Shown: positions 56,252 through 64,000 of the stretch, piece after piece
Layout: each line of letters starts with the position of its first letter
Position numbering within the stretch: the first letter of the stretch is position 1
DNA from: DASRBN01 sp035294305
Lineage (GTDB): Bacteria > Chloroflexota > Ktedonobacteria > Ktedonobacterales > Ktedonobacteraceae
NCBI GenBank assembly: GCA_035294305.1
Contig: DATGLD010000034.1
Span: 42,537-106,536, forward strand
DNA: 64,000 nucleotides
Direction: 5' to 3'
The notes under the pieces: model-generated
Seen by the model: the letters and a program-made list of their open reading frames with translations, nothing else
What the model was told of the DNA's origin: nothing
Databases searched by the model: none
Position numbers and translations under genes: made by a program

Positions 56252-58687
56252 CTACCAGCGACGCTCAGGAGGACGCTGGCCAAAGCCACCTTCGCGGCGC
56301 GGCCCGCCGGGACCACGATTTGGGCCGGTGGTGCCAGGGCCCATTGGACGACGCTGGCCGCCATAACCGCTACTACCGCGATCCCCGTAGCCACCGCCGC
56401 TGCGCCCGCCGCGATCGTTATAGCCGCCTCCGCTGCCACCGCGGTCATTATAGCCGCGATCTCCGTAGCCACGTCCGGGAGCCGACCCCTCACGAGGGCG
56501 CCCGCCGTAGCTGCCACCGCCGGGTCGTCCCATACCCCCACGGTTAGGACCACGACCGGGGCCGCGATCATTCTCAATCTCGGAAGCAGTGGGCATCTCG
56601 CCGCTCAAAGCGGCGCGGCGTGACAGGTTGATGCGTCCCTGCGGGTCAACCTCGATCACCATGACGGTGATCTCATCGCCTACCGAAACAACATCCTCCG
56701 GCCTCATCACCTGGTAATCGGCCAGCTGCGAGGTGCGTACCAGGCCTTCTTTGCCCGGCAGAATCTCCACGAAAGCGCCGAAATCCACCAGGCGGCGAAC
56801 CGTACCAGTATAGATGCGACCGACCTCAACCTCTTCAGTCAAAGCTCGTACAGCATCCATAGCCTGCTGCATCGCCTCACCTGAATTGGCCGAGATATTG
56901 ACCGAACCATCATCCTCGATATCGATCTTCGCGCCGCTCTCTTCTTGAATCTTGCGGATCATCTTTCCACCCGGCCCAATAACGGCGCCAATCTTATCAG
57001 GGTTGATTTTGATGGTCTGGATGCGCGGCGCGAACTCTGAAAGTTCTTCACGGGGAGCATCGATGGTATCGAGCATCTTCTCCATGATGTACATGCGGCC
57101 TTCGCGGGCCTGCTCCAGGGCCTTCGCCATAATTTCGTAGGTGATGCCCTTGACCTTGATGTCCATCTGCAGCGCCGTCACGCCATCCGCGGTTCCGGCC
57201 ACCTTGAAGTCCATATCGCCCAGCGCATCCTCGATGCCCTGGATATCGGTCAGCACAGCCCATTTGCCGCTGCGTTCGCCTTCGCCGGTAATCAGGCCCA
57301 TCGCAACACCGGCGACCGGGGCGTGAATAGGCACGCCGGCGTCCATCAGCGCCAGCGTCGTGCCGCACACCGAACCCATCGAGGTCGAACCGTTGGAAGA
57401 CAACACATCGGAGACCGCGCGAATGGTGTAGGGAAATTCTTCCTGCGAGGGGATGACAGCAGCTACCGCTCGTTCCGCCAGAGCGCCATGCCCGATTTCG
57501 CGGCGCCCCGGACCGCGTAGAGGCTTGCTCTCGCCGGTCGAGAATGGCGGGAAGTTATAGTGGTGCATAAAGCGCTTGCTCTCGCCAAGGCCCAGGCCGT
57601 CCAGCACCTGCTCTTCACCTGGGGAACCGAGTGTCACCACGCTCAAGACCTGCGTCTGCCCGCGCGTGAAAATCGCCGAGCCATGAGTGCGCGGCAGCAG
57701 ACCAACTTCGCAGCTAATCGGACGAATGGTCTTCAGGTCGCGCCCATCAGGACGAATGCCGTGATCCAGAATATTATTACGGACATATGCTTTCAGTTCC
57801 TTTTCATAGAAAGCGATGATATCCTTCAAACGATCGGGATACTCGGCGCCCAGGGTAGCAATTAACTCGTCCTGCACGATGCTGAGTGCCGCGGAACGCG
57901 CGGTTTTGTTCGCGTTGTTGACGGCTTCATCAAAACGCGGGCGTACAAATTCGGCCACTTTCGCCTGCAAGGCCTCATCCACCGGGGGCGGCTCAAAAGG
58001 ACGCTTGGCGACGTTCACCGCCTGCATCAACTTCTCCTGCATTTTGATAATATCTTGCAGCGCCTCCTGACCGAAGCGTACGGCTTCCAGCATCAGGTCC
58101 TCAGGTAGCTCCTTCGCGCCCGCCTCAACCATCATGACCGCGTCCGCGGTTCCGGCGATCGCCAGGTCCAACCGTGACTGCTCCATCTGGGATTCTAGCG
58201 GATTAATGACCAGTTGATCATCGATATAGCCGACGCGCACCGCTCCCACGGGGCCCGCGAAAGGGATATCCGATACGCAAAGAGCCGCCGACGCGCCAAC
58301 GATGCCCATAATATCAGGGTCGTTCTCTTGATCGGCGGAAAGCACAGTGATGACGATCTGCACATCATTGCGATATCCCTTGGGAAACAAGGGGCGCAGA
58401 GGACGGTCTGCGAGGCGGCAGGCGAGAATGGCATGTTCTGAGGCACGCCCCTCGCGTTTGATAAATCCGCCGGGGATTTTTCCGGCGGCATACATACGCT
58501 CTTCTACATCAACAGTTAATGGAAAAAAATCAATGCCTTCGCGGGGCTCGTCGCTGCCAACTGCTGTGGCCAGGATGACGGTATCGCCATAGCGCACTAA
58601 AACAGCTCCGTTTGCCTGCTCCGCCACGCGACCGGTCTCAATGCTCATGACCCGGCCACCGATGACAGCTTCTTGACGGTGAATCAT
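56252..58687 (-). CDS. pnp: Polynucleotide phosphorylase with RGG-rich tail
   Basis: 3'-5' exoribonuclease using phosphate. Two RNase PH-like domains are joined by the helical domain; the second has FPPFSTGESKPLRGPGRREIGHGALAERAV and the catalytic DFKVAGTADGVTALQMDIK. KH (NPDKIGAVIGPGGKMIRKIQ) and S1 (GRIYTGTVRRLVDFGAFVEILPGKEGL) domains follow. The last roughly 105 residues are an unusual G/R/Y-rich tail with RGG, GYGDRG and YNDRGG repeats, a probable RNA-binding disordered extension. Total 811 residues, longer than the usual ~700. Downstream of rpsO, the classic rpsO-pnp order. Confidence 0.97.
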   Translation of the reverse strand: MIHRQEAVIGGRVMSIETGRVAEQANGAVLVRYGDTVILATAVGSDEPREGIDFFPLTVDVEERMYAAGKIPGGFIKREGRASEHAILACRLADRPLRPLFPKGYRNDVQIVITVLSADQENDPDIMGIVGASAALCVSDIPFAGPVGAVRVGYIDDQLVINPLESQMEQSRLDLAIAGTADAVMMVEAGAKELPEDLMLEAVRFGQEALQDIIKMQEKLMQAVNVAKRPFEPPPVDEALQAKVAEFVRPRFDEAVNNANKTARSAALSIVQDELIATLGAEYPDRLKDIIAFYEKELKAYVRNNILDHGIRPDGRDLKTIRPISCEVGLLPRTHGSAIFTRGQTQVLSVVTLGSPGEEQVLDGLGLGESKRFMHHYNFPPFSTGESKPLRGPGRREIGHGALAERAVAAVIPSQEEFPYTIRAVSDVLSSNGSTSMGSVCGTTLALMDAGVPIHAPVAGVAMGLITGEGERSGKWAVLTDIQGIEDALGDMDFKVAGTADGVTALQMDIKVKGITYEIMAKALEQAREGRMYIMEKMLDTIDAPREELSEFAPRIQTIKINPDKIGAVIGPGGKMIRKIQEESGAKIDIEDDGSVNISANSGEAMQQAMDAVRALTEEVEVGRIYTGTVRRLVDFGAFVEILPGKEGLVRTSQLADYQVMRPEDVVSVGDEITVMVIEVDPQGRINLSRRAALSGEMPTASEIENDRGPGRGPNRGGMGRPGGGSYGGRPREGSAPGRGYGDRGYNDRGGSGGGYNDRGGRSGGGYGDRGSSGYGGQRRPMGPGTTGPNRGPGGPRREGGFGQRPPERRW

Positions 58688-59129
58688 AGTTCCTCCGGAC
58701 TTCTACTGCCCCCATACTTTACACTGTGGCCTCTCCTGAGGTCTTGTTGGGTTTGGGTTTCCGCGCCCATTCAAAAGGGGGCTTTTACTTAACAACTAAC
58801 TGCCCCTGCTCGTTTGTTTCCTCTTACAATCCTTGTAGGGGTCTCGTATTATTCTTTTCTTCTCTGTTCCACTCTGTCTTTTGTACTCTTCAAACCCTTG
58901 TGGCTTCACCTGGTGAATAGACTCTAAGGGCGACCTCTCGCACTCGCCCACCGGGGGGGAACATCTTTTACCTTTATTTTCCTGCTCGTGTAATCTTATC
59001 GCTCTTCAACACAATGCCTGTGTTCATGCGGTGGGAGAAAATGAACCGCAGAACCTGTGCGGCGGCCGGACTACAATGAGGCGCTTGCCGGAACGCCTCG
59101 CCCCGACCGCTCCCAGCACGACTTCAAAC
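58688..59129 (-). other. rpsO-pnp intergenic leader
   Basis: 442 bp without a gene. On the transcript it holds GAGGCG-ttccggcaag-CGCCTC (59078-59099) and GGGCGA...TCGCCC (58929-58950), plausible terminator or RNase-processing hairpins for autoregulated pnp expression. GGAGGAA precedes pnp. Confidence 0.5.
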
Positions 59130-59399
59130 CTAGTGGCGCAGCCCAAGTTTCGCAATCAATGCGCGATAGCGCTCGGGGCTTTTCCTGCTCAGATAAGCCA
59201 GCAACCTGCGACGCTGACCAACCATCATCAACAGGCCGCGGCGCGAATGCAGGTCATGTTTGTGAACCTTGAGGTGTTCGGTCAAATGATTGATGCGCCA
59301 GGTCAGGATCGACACTTGCACCTCGGGTGAACCTGTATCAGATTCGTGAACGCGGGAATTCGCGATGATTTCCGCCTTTTCTTCAGCCGTTAACGACAC
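59130..59399 (-). CDS. rpsO: 30S ribosomal protein S15
   Basis: Primary 16S rRNA-binding protein of the small-subunit platform. 89 residues with the standard HESDTGSPEVQVSILTWRINHLTEHLK and HSRRGLLMMVGQRRRLLAYL helices. The start is a GTG with AGGAGG 12 bases upstream, a rather wide spacing that could mark translational control. Followed by pnp. Confidence 0.98.
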   Translation of the reverse strand: MSLTAEEKAEIIANSRVHESDTGSPEVQVSILTWRINHLTEHLKVHKHDLHSRRGLLMMVGQRRRLLAYLSRKSPERYRALIAKLGLRH

Positions 59400-59493
59400 G
59401 TTTCTTCAAGACCTCCTGTGTGTATGCGTACATAGCACATATGGATACCGTTTGTTGGAGGTATCCCGGCTTCACATTACCTGATTAATGCAT

Positions 59494-59586
59494 CTCCACC
59501 TGACCTTTTCGGAAGTGGTGGTATACTTTTCCCTACGAGAAGGAGCAGGCATCGCACCCTTTCTCACACCCGTTGGGGATTGAAAC
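59494..59586 (-). repeat. Family 5 repeat, copy B, in the rpsO leader
   Basis: Plus-strand reading starts CTCCACCTGACCTTTTCGG and ends CGTTGGGGATTGAAAC. It lies in the rplL-rpsO gap, downstream of the rpsO promoter, so it is transcribed as part of the rpsO leader. Confidence 0.8.
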
Positions 59587-59597
59587 AGTATGCACGC

Positions 59598-59626
59598 ATT
59601 ATAACATGCAAAGGATGGGAGCGCAA
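59598..59626 (-). promoter_or_regulatory. Extended -10 promoter for rpsO
   Basis: On the minus strand TTGCGC (59621-59626), 17-bp spacer, TGTTATAAT with a perfect -10 at 59598-59603. The -35 overlaps the hairpin that ends the rplJL transcript. Confidence 0.7.
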
Positions 59627-59642
59627 TTGATTGCACTCCCAT
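59615..59642 (-). terminator. Hairpin ending the rplJ-rplL transcript
   Basis: ATGGGAG-c-GCAAT pairs with ATTGC-a-CTCCCAT, one mismatch, six bases after the rplL stop. No long T-run. Confidence 0.65.
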
Positions 59643-59648
59643 TTCAAA

Positions 59649-60035
59649 CTACTTGATCGTGACCCTCGCGCCGACCTCTTCCATCTTCTGGGCGATCTTC
59701 TCGGCCTCTTCCTTGGAGACGCCCTCTTTGATGGCCTTGGGCGCTTCGTCAACCACGGCCTTGGCCTCCTTCAGACCCAGGCCAGTCAGTTCGCGCACGA
59801 CTTTGATCACGTTGATCTTGTTCGGCCCAACATCAGTGAGGATGGCGTCGAATTCGGTCTTCTCTTCAACCGGGGCAGCGGCAGGGGCCGCTTCGGCGGC
59901 AGCTACGGGCGCGGCGGCAGCGGCAGCTACGGGCGCGGCGCTGACACCCCACTTTTCTTGCAACGTTTTGGTCAGTTGCACCAGTTCGAGAACGTTCAAC
60001 TGTTCAATTTCGGCAATAATGCTATCGACAGACAT
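59649..60035 (-). CDS. rplL: 50S ribosomal protein L7/L12
   Basis: Stalk protein that recruits translation factors. N-terminal dimerisation helix pair, an alanine-rich hinge (AAPVAAAAAAPVAAAEA) slightly longer than usual, and the C-terminal domain EKTEFDAILTDVGPNKINVIKVVREL with GLKEAKAVVDEAPK. 128 residues. Last gene of the rplKAJL cluster. Confidence 0.98.
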   Translation of the reverse strand: MSVDSIIAEIEQLNVLELVQLTKTLQEKWGVSAAPVAAAAAAPVAAAEAAPAAAPVEEKTEFDAILTDVGPNKINVIKVVRELTGLGLKEAKAVVDEAPKAIKEGVSKEEAEKIAQKMEEVGARVTIK

Positions 60036-60137
60036 GTTTTTGCTTCTCCTTTTGTTTTGCTAGCATCCCAGGCTCACGCTTTTCTTCTTTGCTAAATCTT
60101 GCCTGAGAATCTCCGTTCAAACACGTAACTACTCGAA

Positions 60138-60683
60138 TTACTCGGCCCGGGCCGTTTCGCCAGCATTCAACTGATCGGCACGTGCCTGAATCACATAACA
60201 CAAATCGCGCAGTGGCGCGCTGAATAGACTATACGCTGTGGCCATGGGGCCTTGAATGACGCCAACGACCTGGGCCTTGGCGTTATTCTTTCCTCCCGGC
60301 ATCCTGGCCAGGTTTTCGACCTGCTCAGCTGTCAACGTCTGACCGCCAAGAATTGCCGATTTGAGTTGTACTATTCTAGAGCCGCGGATATAGTCCGTTA
60401 CTGCTTTCGCCGCTGCTACCTCGTCATCATAGCCGAACGCTATGGCAGTCTGGCCGTTAAAGATACCCTTATCCACATTGACCATATTGTTGCGCTCGCT
60501 AGCAATTCGCAGGAGCGTGTTCTTGGCAATCTGGAATTCGATTTTCGCCGCACGCATTTTACTGCGCAGATCATTCATGTCCTTGACGTTCAAACCCTGA
60601 GTCTGCACCAGTATTGCTACAGCCGCGCGGCCCAATTTTTCGGTCAATTCATCAATTTTCTCTGCTTTCGCCTGTGTAGGCAT
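60138..60683 (-). CDS. rplJ: 50S ribosomal protein L10
   Basis: Anchors L7/L12 dimers on the 23S GTPase centre and autoregulates its operon by binding the leader. 181 residues; KAEKIDELTEKLGRAAVAILVQTQGL and AKNTLLRIASE are typical. Preceded by AAAGGAGG and a leader with an attenuator. Confidence 0.97.
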   Translation of the reverse strand: MPTQAKAEKIDELTEKLGRAAVAILVQTQGLNVKDMNDLRSKMRAAKIEFQIAKNTLLRIASERNNMVNVDKGIFNGQTAIAFGYDDEVAAAKAVTDYIRGSRIVQLKSAILGGQTLTAEQVENLARMPGGKNNAKAQVVGVIQGPMATAYSLFSAPLRDLCYVIQARADQLNAGETARAE

Positions 60684-60714
60684 CTATCCCTGTTCCTCCT
60701 TTCCGAATAAGATT

Positions 60715-60960
60715 GATGCTAAAAACAAATGCAGCCTTCAAGTCGAACCGAAGGCTGCATGAAGATCGCATATTGTTTAATTCGGTATTGCAATTCAGGA
60801 TAGGAGGCAGGCAGATTAGCCTGTTCTGCTCACTGTCATACCGAACTCTTTACTTTATACGTTCCCTCGGCAAGCCAGCGCAAGAGCGCTATTTACATGC
60901 CTGTGGCATACTTGCTGTCTCCGGTTACGAGCGCCGGGAGCCATAGCTTCCGGCAGAGTC
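60715..60960 (-). ncRNA. L10 leader (ribosomal protein autoregulatory element)
   Basis: The rplA-rplJ gap carries the L10-binding type structure: GAGACAGCAAG...CTTGCCGAGG with an internal GTATGCC-acA-GGCAT stem (about 60860-60945), then a terminal attenuator hairpin. L10(L12) binding to the upper part would promote premature termination. Confidence 0.75.
60721..60760 (-). terminator. Intrinsic attenuator in the L10 leader
   Basis: ATGCAGCCTTC pairs perfectly with GAAGGCTGCAT (60729-60760), followed on the minus strand by TTTGTTTTT. It lies 37 bases before the rplJ start. Confidence 0.85.
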
Positions 60961-60993
60961 TGGAACATTCCCAATTTATGCTATTAATTTTTA

Positions 60994-61701
60994 TCAGGAT
61001 GGTTTCAAAGCGAGCGCTGCCGGAACATCCAGCCGGACGCTGGGCGACATTGTGGATGAGAGTACTACGCTTTTGACATAGGTACCCTTGGCTCCGGTCG
61101 GCCTGGCGCGTACGACCGCATCCACAACCGATGCCAGGTTCGCCATCAGCGCATCCTCGCTGAACGAGAGCTTGCCGGCAGGGATATGCAGCAGGGCCGT
61201 CTTATCGACGCGAAATTCTACACGGCCAGCTTTCACATCGCGCACTGTCCTGGCGATATCAACGGTAATTGTACCAGCCTTTGGGCTGGGCATCAGACCG
61301 CGTGGGCCGAGCTTCTTACCCAGGCGACCGACCTTGCCCATCACGTCGGGGGTCGCAATCGCGACATCAAAGCCAAACCAGTCTTCTTCAATCCGCTTGA
61401 TCAGGTCATCCAGGCCTACGAAATCCGCGCCGGCTGCTTCGGCTTCGGCAGCTTTCTCGCCCTGGGCGAAGACCAGTACCTTGACATCTTTTCCGGTACC
61501 AGCCGGTAACATTGCCGTACCACGCACCATCTGGTCCGCGTGGCGGGGATCGACGCCGAGCTTCATGTGAACCTCAACCGTCGGATCAAACTTCACATAG
61601 TTTATACGCTTGAGGAGTGAAACAGCTTCTTGAGGTTGGTAGAGCCGGTCTCTCTCAATGAGCTTCTCTACCTCCCGGTACTTTTTTCCGTGCTTTGCCA
61701 T
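60994..61701 (-). CDS. rplA: 50S ribosomal protein L1
   Basis: Binds 23S rRNA at the L1 stalk and represses its own message in many bacteria. Starts MAKHGKKYREV at 61701; a ten-residue longer frame is discarded because the family begins with MAKHGK. Key segments KFDPTVEVHMKLGVDPRHADQMVRG and GKLGPRGLMPSPKAGT are intact. 235 residues. GGAGGG lies 12 bases upstream. Confidence 0.97.
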   Translation of the reverse strand: MAKHGKKYREVEKLIERDRLYQPQEAVSLLKRINYVKFDPTVEVHMKLGVDPRHADQMVRGTAMLPAGTGKDVKVLVFAQGEKAAEAEAAGADFVGLDDLIKRIEEDWFGFDVAIATPDVMGKVGRLGKKLGPRGLMPSPKAGTITVDIARTVRDVKAGRVEFRVDKTALLHIPAGKLSFSEDALMANLASVVDAVVRARPTGAKGTYVKSVVLSSTMSPSVRLDVPAALALKPS

Positions 61702-61865
61702 ATTCTTCAGTAGCCCTCCTTGTGGCAGCATAACCGCAGTGACTCTCGGGCATGCTTGTTTTGTACTTCCAACGTATCTCGGGTTCAGCTGAACCCATAC
61801 TTGCTTTCTTTAAAGCATTTGACAGATGAAATTATAAGGCATTTCCAGTAAATGCGTTCTTCAAC

Positions 61866-62288
61866 TTACTCAACCGTGATGCCCATGCTGCGCGCGGTTC
61901 CCTCGACCATGCGCTCGGCGCCCTCGATGTCGATCACATTGAGGTCCTTCATCTTCAATTCAGCGATCTCGCGCAATTTCGCGCGATTAATTGTGCCAAC
62001 CTTTGCTTTGTTGGGGGTGGCAGACCCTTTCTCAACACCGGCCGCCTTCTTTAACAGATCGGTCACCGGCGGCGTCTTTGTAATAAATGTAAATGAGCGA
62101 TCTTCATAAATTGTAATTTCGGCAGGAATAATCATGCCTACCTGCCCGGCGGTACGCTCGTTGTACTCCTTGCAGAACGCCATGATGTTGACGCCCTGAG
62201 GGCCAAGTGCGGTACCGATCGGGGGGGCTGGATTGGCCTTCCCCGCCGGAATCTGTAGCTTCACTACAGCCTTCACACGTTTTGCCAT
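61866..62288 (-). CDS. rplK: 50S ribosomal protein L11
   Basis: Binds the GTPase-associated centre of 23S rRNA and is needed for stringent-response activation. 140 residues; QIPAGKANPAPPIGTALGPQGVNIM and PPVTDLLKKAAGV are the conserved parts. Follows nusG by 61 bp; rplA follows after 164 bp. Confidence 0.98.
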   Translation of the reverse strand: MAKRVKAVVKLQIPAGKANPAPPIGTALGPQGVNIMAFCKEYNERTAGQVGMIIPAEITIYEDRSFTFITKTPPVTDLLKKAAGVEKGSATPNKAKVGTINRAKLREIAELKMKDLNVIDIEGAERMVEGTARSMGITVE

Positions 62289-62349
62289 ACCGTTTCACAC
62301 TCCTGTTTAATTCACCCTGACCCGGCTTCCGCCAGATATTCTCACCGGT

Positions 62350-62973
62350 TTAGATTTTCTCAACCTGCAGAAAATCCAGAACGACCGGAGTTTCACGACC
62401 GAAAAACGAAACCAGTACCGTCACCTTATTGCGGTCCATGTTTATATCACTGACCGTGCCAATGAATTCGGTGAATGGTCCATCAATGACTCGTACGCTC
62501 TGTCCTTTAGCGAAACTGATTTTCGCCTTGGGTTTCTCTGTCTCCTTCGTCACCTGCTTCAGAATGGATTTGATCTCATGCTCTTGAAGCGGGACTGGAC
62601 GCGTGCCAGAACCAACGAAACTTGTGACACCGGGTGTGTTACGCACGACATACCAGGCCTCGTCGCTCATGATCATCTCTACCAGCACATAACCGGGAAA
62701 GACCTTACGCTGCACAGTTCGCCGCTGGCCCTGCTTGATCTCCACCTCTTCTTCCATTGGCACAATGACGCGGAAGATTTTGTTGCGCATATCCATCGAC
62801 GCAATGCGGGCCTCGAGGTGACTCTTCACCTTATTCTCATACCCCGAGTAGGTATGGATTGCGTACCACTTAGGCTCACCCGCACTGGCGCCTGGTTTTT
62901 GCTCTGTCTTCTCCGGGGCCGTCTGCCCAGCTTCATTGGTATGTTCAGTAACCACGATATTTTCCCTCGTCAT
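62350..62973 (-). CDS. nusG: Transcription termination/antitermination factor NusG
   Basis: Binds RNA polymerase and couples it to the ribosome. NGN domain from KWYAIHTYSGYENKVK to the GYVLVEMIMSDEAWYVVRNTPGVTSFVG region, then a KOW domain with KGQSVRVIDGPFTEFIGTV. The first 35 residues are an extra acidic, T/E/G-rich tail. Between nusG and secE lie a family 3 hairpin and a family 5 repeat, so the usual tight secE-nusG coupling is broken. Confidence 0.97.
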   Translation of the reverse strand: MTRENIVVTEHTNEAGQTAPEKTEQKPGASAGEPKWYAIHTYSGYENKVKSHLEARIASMDMRNKIFRVIVPMEEEVEIKQGQRRTVQRKVFPGYVLVEMIMSDEAWYVVRNTPGVTSFVGSGTRPVPLQEHEIKSILKQVTKETEKPKAKISFAKGQSVRVIDGPFTEFIGTVSDINMDRNKVTVLVSFFGRETPVVLDFLQVEKI

Positions 62974-62990
62974 TCCCTGTACCCTGAGAC

Positions 62991-63012
62991 GGACAGGGAC
63001 AAGCCGCTGTCC
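62991..63012. repeat. Family 3 hairpin between nusG and secE
   Basis: GGACAG-ggacaagccg-CTGTCC, followed by CTACC. Sits next to the family 5 copy. Confidence 0.65.
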
Positions 63013-63024
63013 CTACCAGTGCTC

Positions 63025-63117
63025 TTCCACCTGACCGTTTCGGATTGGAGAGGTATCCTTTCCGCATTGGCAGCGGAGCGCATGCTCATGATTGCTCACT
63101 CCGTTGGGGATTGAAAA
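63025..63117 (-). repeat. Family 5 repeat, copy C, after secE
   Basis: Plus-strand reading starts TTCCACCTGACCGTTTCGG and ends CGTTGGGGATTGAAAA. It begins two bases after the secE stop and occupies the secE-nusG gap. Most similar to copy A in its middle part (GCTCATGAT-GCTC). Confidence 0.85.
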
Positions 63118-63119
63118 GC

Positions 63120-63551
63120 CTAGCCGCCAGTAATCAACTTGAAGAGTTGAAAAAGCCCCAGGTCCGCTAAACCCAGTAGAAGTCCAACCGCAGCAGAAAG
63201 CGCGATCACTACAAACGTCATATTCCTGGCCTCTTCAAAAGTAGGCCAGGTGACCTTATAACGTAGTTCGTAGTAAGCTTCGCGTACAAAACGCACGATA
63301 CGATTATTGCGAAAACGTGTCGAGGACGATGATTGCTTGCTCGAACTTGCACTGCGCACAGTTTTCGTCTCCCTCACTTTACGCTCTTCGCGAGCTACCG
63401 CCCTGGAGTTCTTGCTCTGCTCCTTCTCTTCACGTTCACGAGCTATGGCATTGCTATTTTTGCTCTGTTCTTTCTCTTCGCTGCGCGCTGATGCGGGAAT
63501 CATTCCTCCCTGGCTAGCGTTTTTCTTTTTGTCAGCCATTTTATTTGCCAC
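63120..63551 (-). CDS. secE: Preprotein translocase subunit SecE
   Basis: Clamp subunit of SecYEG. The C-terminal single membrane helix (about 112-135) is preceded by the amphipathic FVREAYYELRYKVTWPTFEEA typical of SecE. The N-terminal 75 residues are a charged extension with a duplicated unit (EEKEQSKNS followed by AIARE/AVARE), much longer than the usual 60-residue SecE. A GTG at 63551 with AAAGG is preferred; ATG at 63539 is possible. Confidence 0.93.
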   Translation of the reverse strand: MANKMADKKKNASQGGMIPASARSEEKEQSKNSNAIAREREEKEQSKNSRAVAREERKVRETKTVRSASSSKQSSSSTRFRNNRIVRFVREAYYELRYKVTWPTFEEARNMTFVVIALSAAVGLLLGLADLGLFQLFKLITGG

Positions 63552-63604
63552 GTTCGACCTTTCTCGATCAGTAGTGACCGTATTTTTATACTATCACACT
63601 ACTA

Positions 63605-63775
63605 TCACTTGGTTTCGCGGTGGGCAGTATGCACACGGCAGGTAGGACAAAACTTCCTGAGTTCAAGACGCTCAGGATTATTTTTCTTATTTTTCGAGGT
63701 CGCATAGTTGCGCTGCTTGCAAACGGTGCACGCTAATGTGGCAACGATGCGATTCTCCTTACCTTTACTCGCCAT
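63605..63775 (-). CDS. rpmG: 50S ribosomal protein L33
   Basis: Small large-subunit protein with two CxxC pairs (CTVC, CPTC), i.e. the zinc-binding form. Start at 63775 (MASKGKENR) gives 56 residues; a GTG six codons upstream is discarded. Lies between tuf and secE as in many bacteria; no tRNA-Trp is found here. Confidence 0.95.
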   Translation of the reverse strand: MASKGKENRIVATLACTVCKQRNYATSKNKKNNPERLELRKFCPTCRVHTAHRETK

Positions 63776-63803
63776 CCTTTTCCGCCTTTCCACTTGAAAG
63801 GTA

Positions 63804-63843
63804 TAGGTGTACCCCGTTTAATAAAACGCGTGTGGTACACCTA
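63804..63843 (-). terminator. Hairpin between tuf and rpmG
   Basis: TAGGTGTACC (63804-63813) and GGTACACCTA (63834-63843), a perfect 10-bp stem, 19 bp after the tuf stop. Without a clear T-run; may reduce read-through from tuf. Confidence 0.55.
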
Positions 63844-63862
63844 CAAATTCCAAACGCTATGC

Positions 63863-64000
63863 TTAGTTCTCGACCTTGGTGCAGATGCCAGCGCCGACGG
63901 TGCGACCCCCCTCGCGAATGGCAAACTTGACCCCCTCTTCCATCGCCACCGGCTGGATCAACTCCACCGTCATGTCGATGTGATCCCCCGGCATCACCAT
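63863..64000 (-). CDS. tuf: Elongation factor Tu, C-terminal part
   Basis: Window ends inside the gene. The visible 45 residues (MVMPGDHIDMTVELIQPVAM to GAGICTKVEN) are the conserved third beta-barrel end of EF-Tu. Stop TAA at 63865-63863. The rest lies beyond 64000. Confidence 0.95.
   Translation of the reverse strand: MVMPGDHIDMTVELIQPVAMEEGVKFAIREGGRTVGAGICTKVEN

Noticed and set aside
57048..57368. Long antisense frames over pnp and other GC-rich genes
   Set aside because: They are codon-bias shadows of real genes and encode low-complexity or R-rich sequence.
59494..59586. Possible CRISPR repeat (GTTGGGGATTGAAAC)
   Set aside because: Only solitary copies separated by many kilobases, no spacer array and no cas genes in the window.
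63552..63604. tRNA-Trp expected between rpmG and secE
   Set aside because: The gap is only about 50 bp and contains no tRNA structure.

Overview
The window looks like a chromosome segment of a Chloroflexota bacterium, most likely class Ktedonobacteria. This rests on gene content and style: Uma2 remnants, tandem thymidylate-kinase-like genes, a GNAT gene overlapping an AAA/R3H gene, an anti-sigma/ECF pair with a CAWC-type zinc protein, cydDCAB, and very many short palindromic repeats. No 16S gene is present, so the assignment is an inference. Coding density is high. Nearly all genes are housekeeping or metabolic; no prophage, CRISPR array or complete insertion sequence is visible.

Layout. 1-6 kb: 3' end of sdhA, sdhB, an ECF sigma/anti-sigma/zinc-protein operon and a membrane-anchored sulfite-oxidase-like molybdoenzyme. 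6-13 kb: ROK sugar kinase, TlyA rRNA methyltransferase, a benzoate-CoA-ligase-like enzyme, a degenerate crotonase, Nudix and MaoC-N proteins, tRNA-Leu(GAG), tRNA-Val(UAC) and a YaaH-family membrane protein with a 12-bp tandem repeat at its 5' end. 13-20 kb: Uma2 relic, PPOX protein, two SPW-type membrane proteins, a MarR/MFS exporter operon with a clear promoter, and an SPFH pair. 20-26 kb: cydDCAB operon for cytochrome bd and its assembly transporter. 26-40 kb: hydrolases, peptidase, YbaK deacylase, PLP synthase pdxS/pdxT, GNAT and AAA/R3H genes, a tandem pair of dTMP-kinase-like genes, TspO-like protein, PAS histidine kinase and HTH regulator. 40-47 kb: two tandem class A penicillin-binding proteins and an MFS exporter. 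47-54 kb: pst phosphate operon (pstS-C-A-small ORF-pstB-PhoB-like regulator-PHP phosphoesterase) with a PhoP-box-like triple repeat upstream. 54-64 kb: a pseudo-hydrolase, family-4 uracil-DNA glycosylase, pnp, rpsO and the ribosomal cluster tuf-rpmG-secE-nusG-rplK-rplA-[L10 leader/attenuator]-rplJ-rplL.

The most unusual feature is the repeat landscape. At least five families of short palindromic or terminal-inverted-repeat elements recur across the window. Several copies lie inside genes and are translated in frame: the benzoate-CoA ligase C-terminus, the PBP cytoplasmic tail (two copies), the GNAT linker and the CydD linker. This resembles protein-inserted palindromic elements of Rickettsia. 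A second striking event is in pstC, where a 38-bp direct duplication flanks 37 bp of filler that reads, on the opposite strand, as the N-terminus of phosphoglycerate kinase. Very long perfect hairpins (27 and 29 bp stems) sit just before the pstC start codon and at the boundary of a Uma2 relic.
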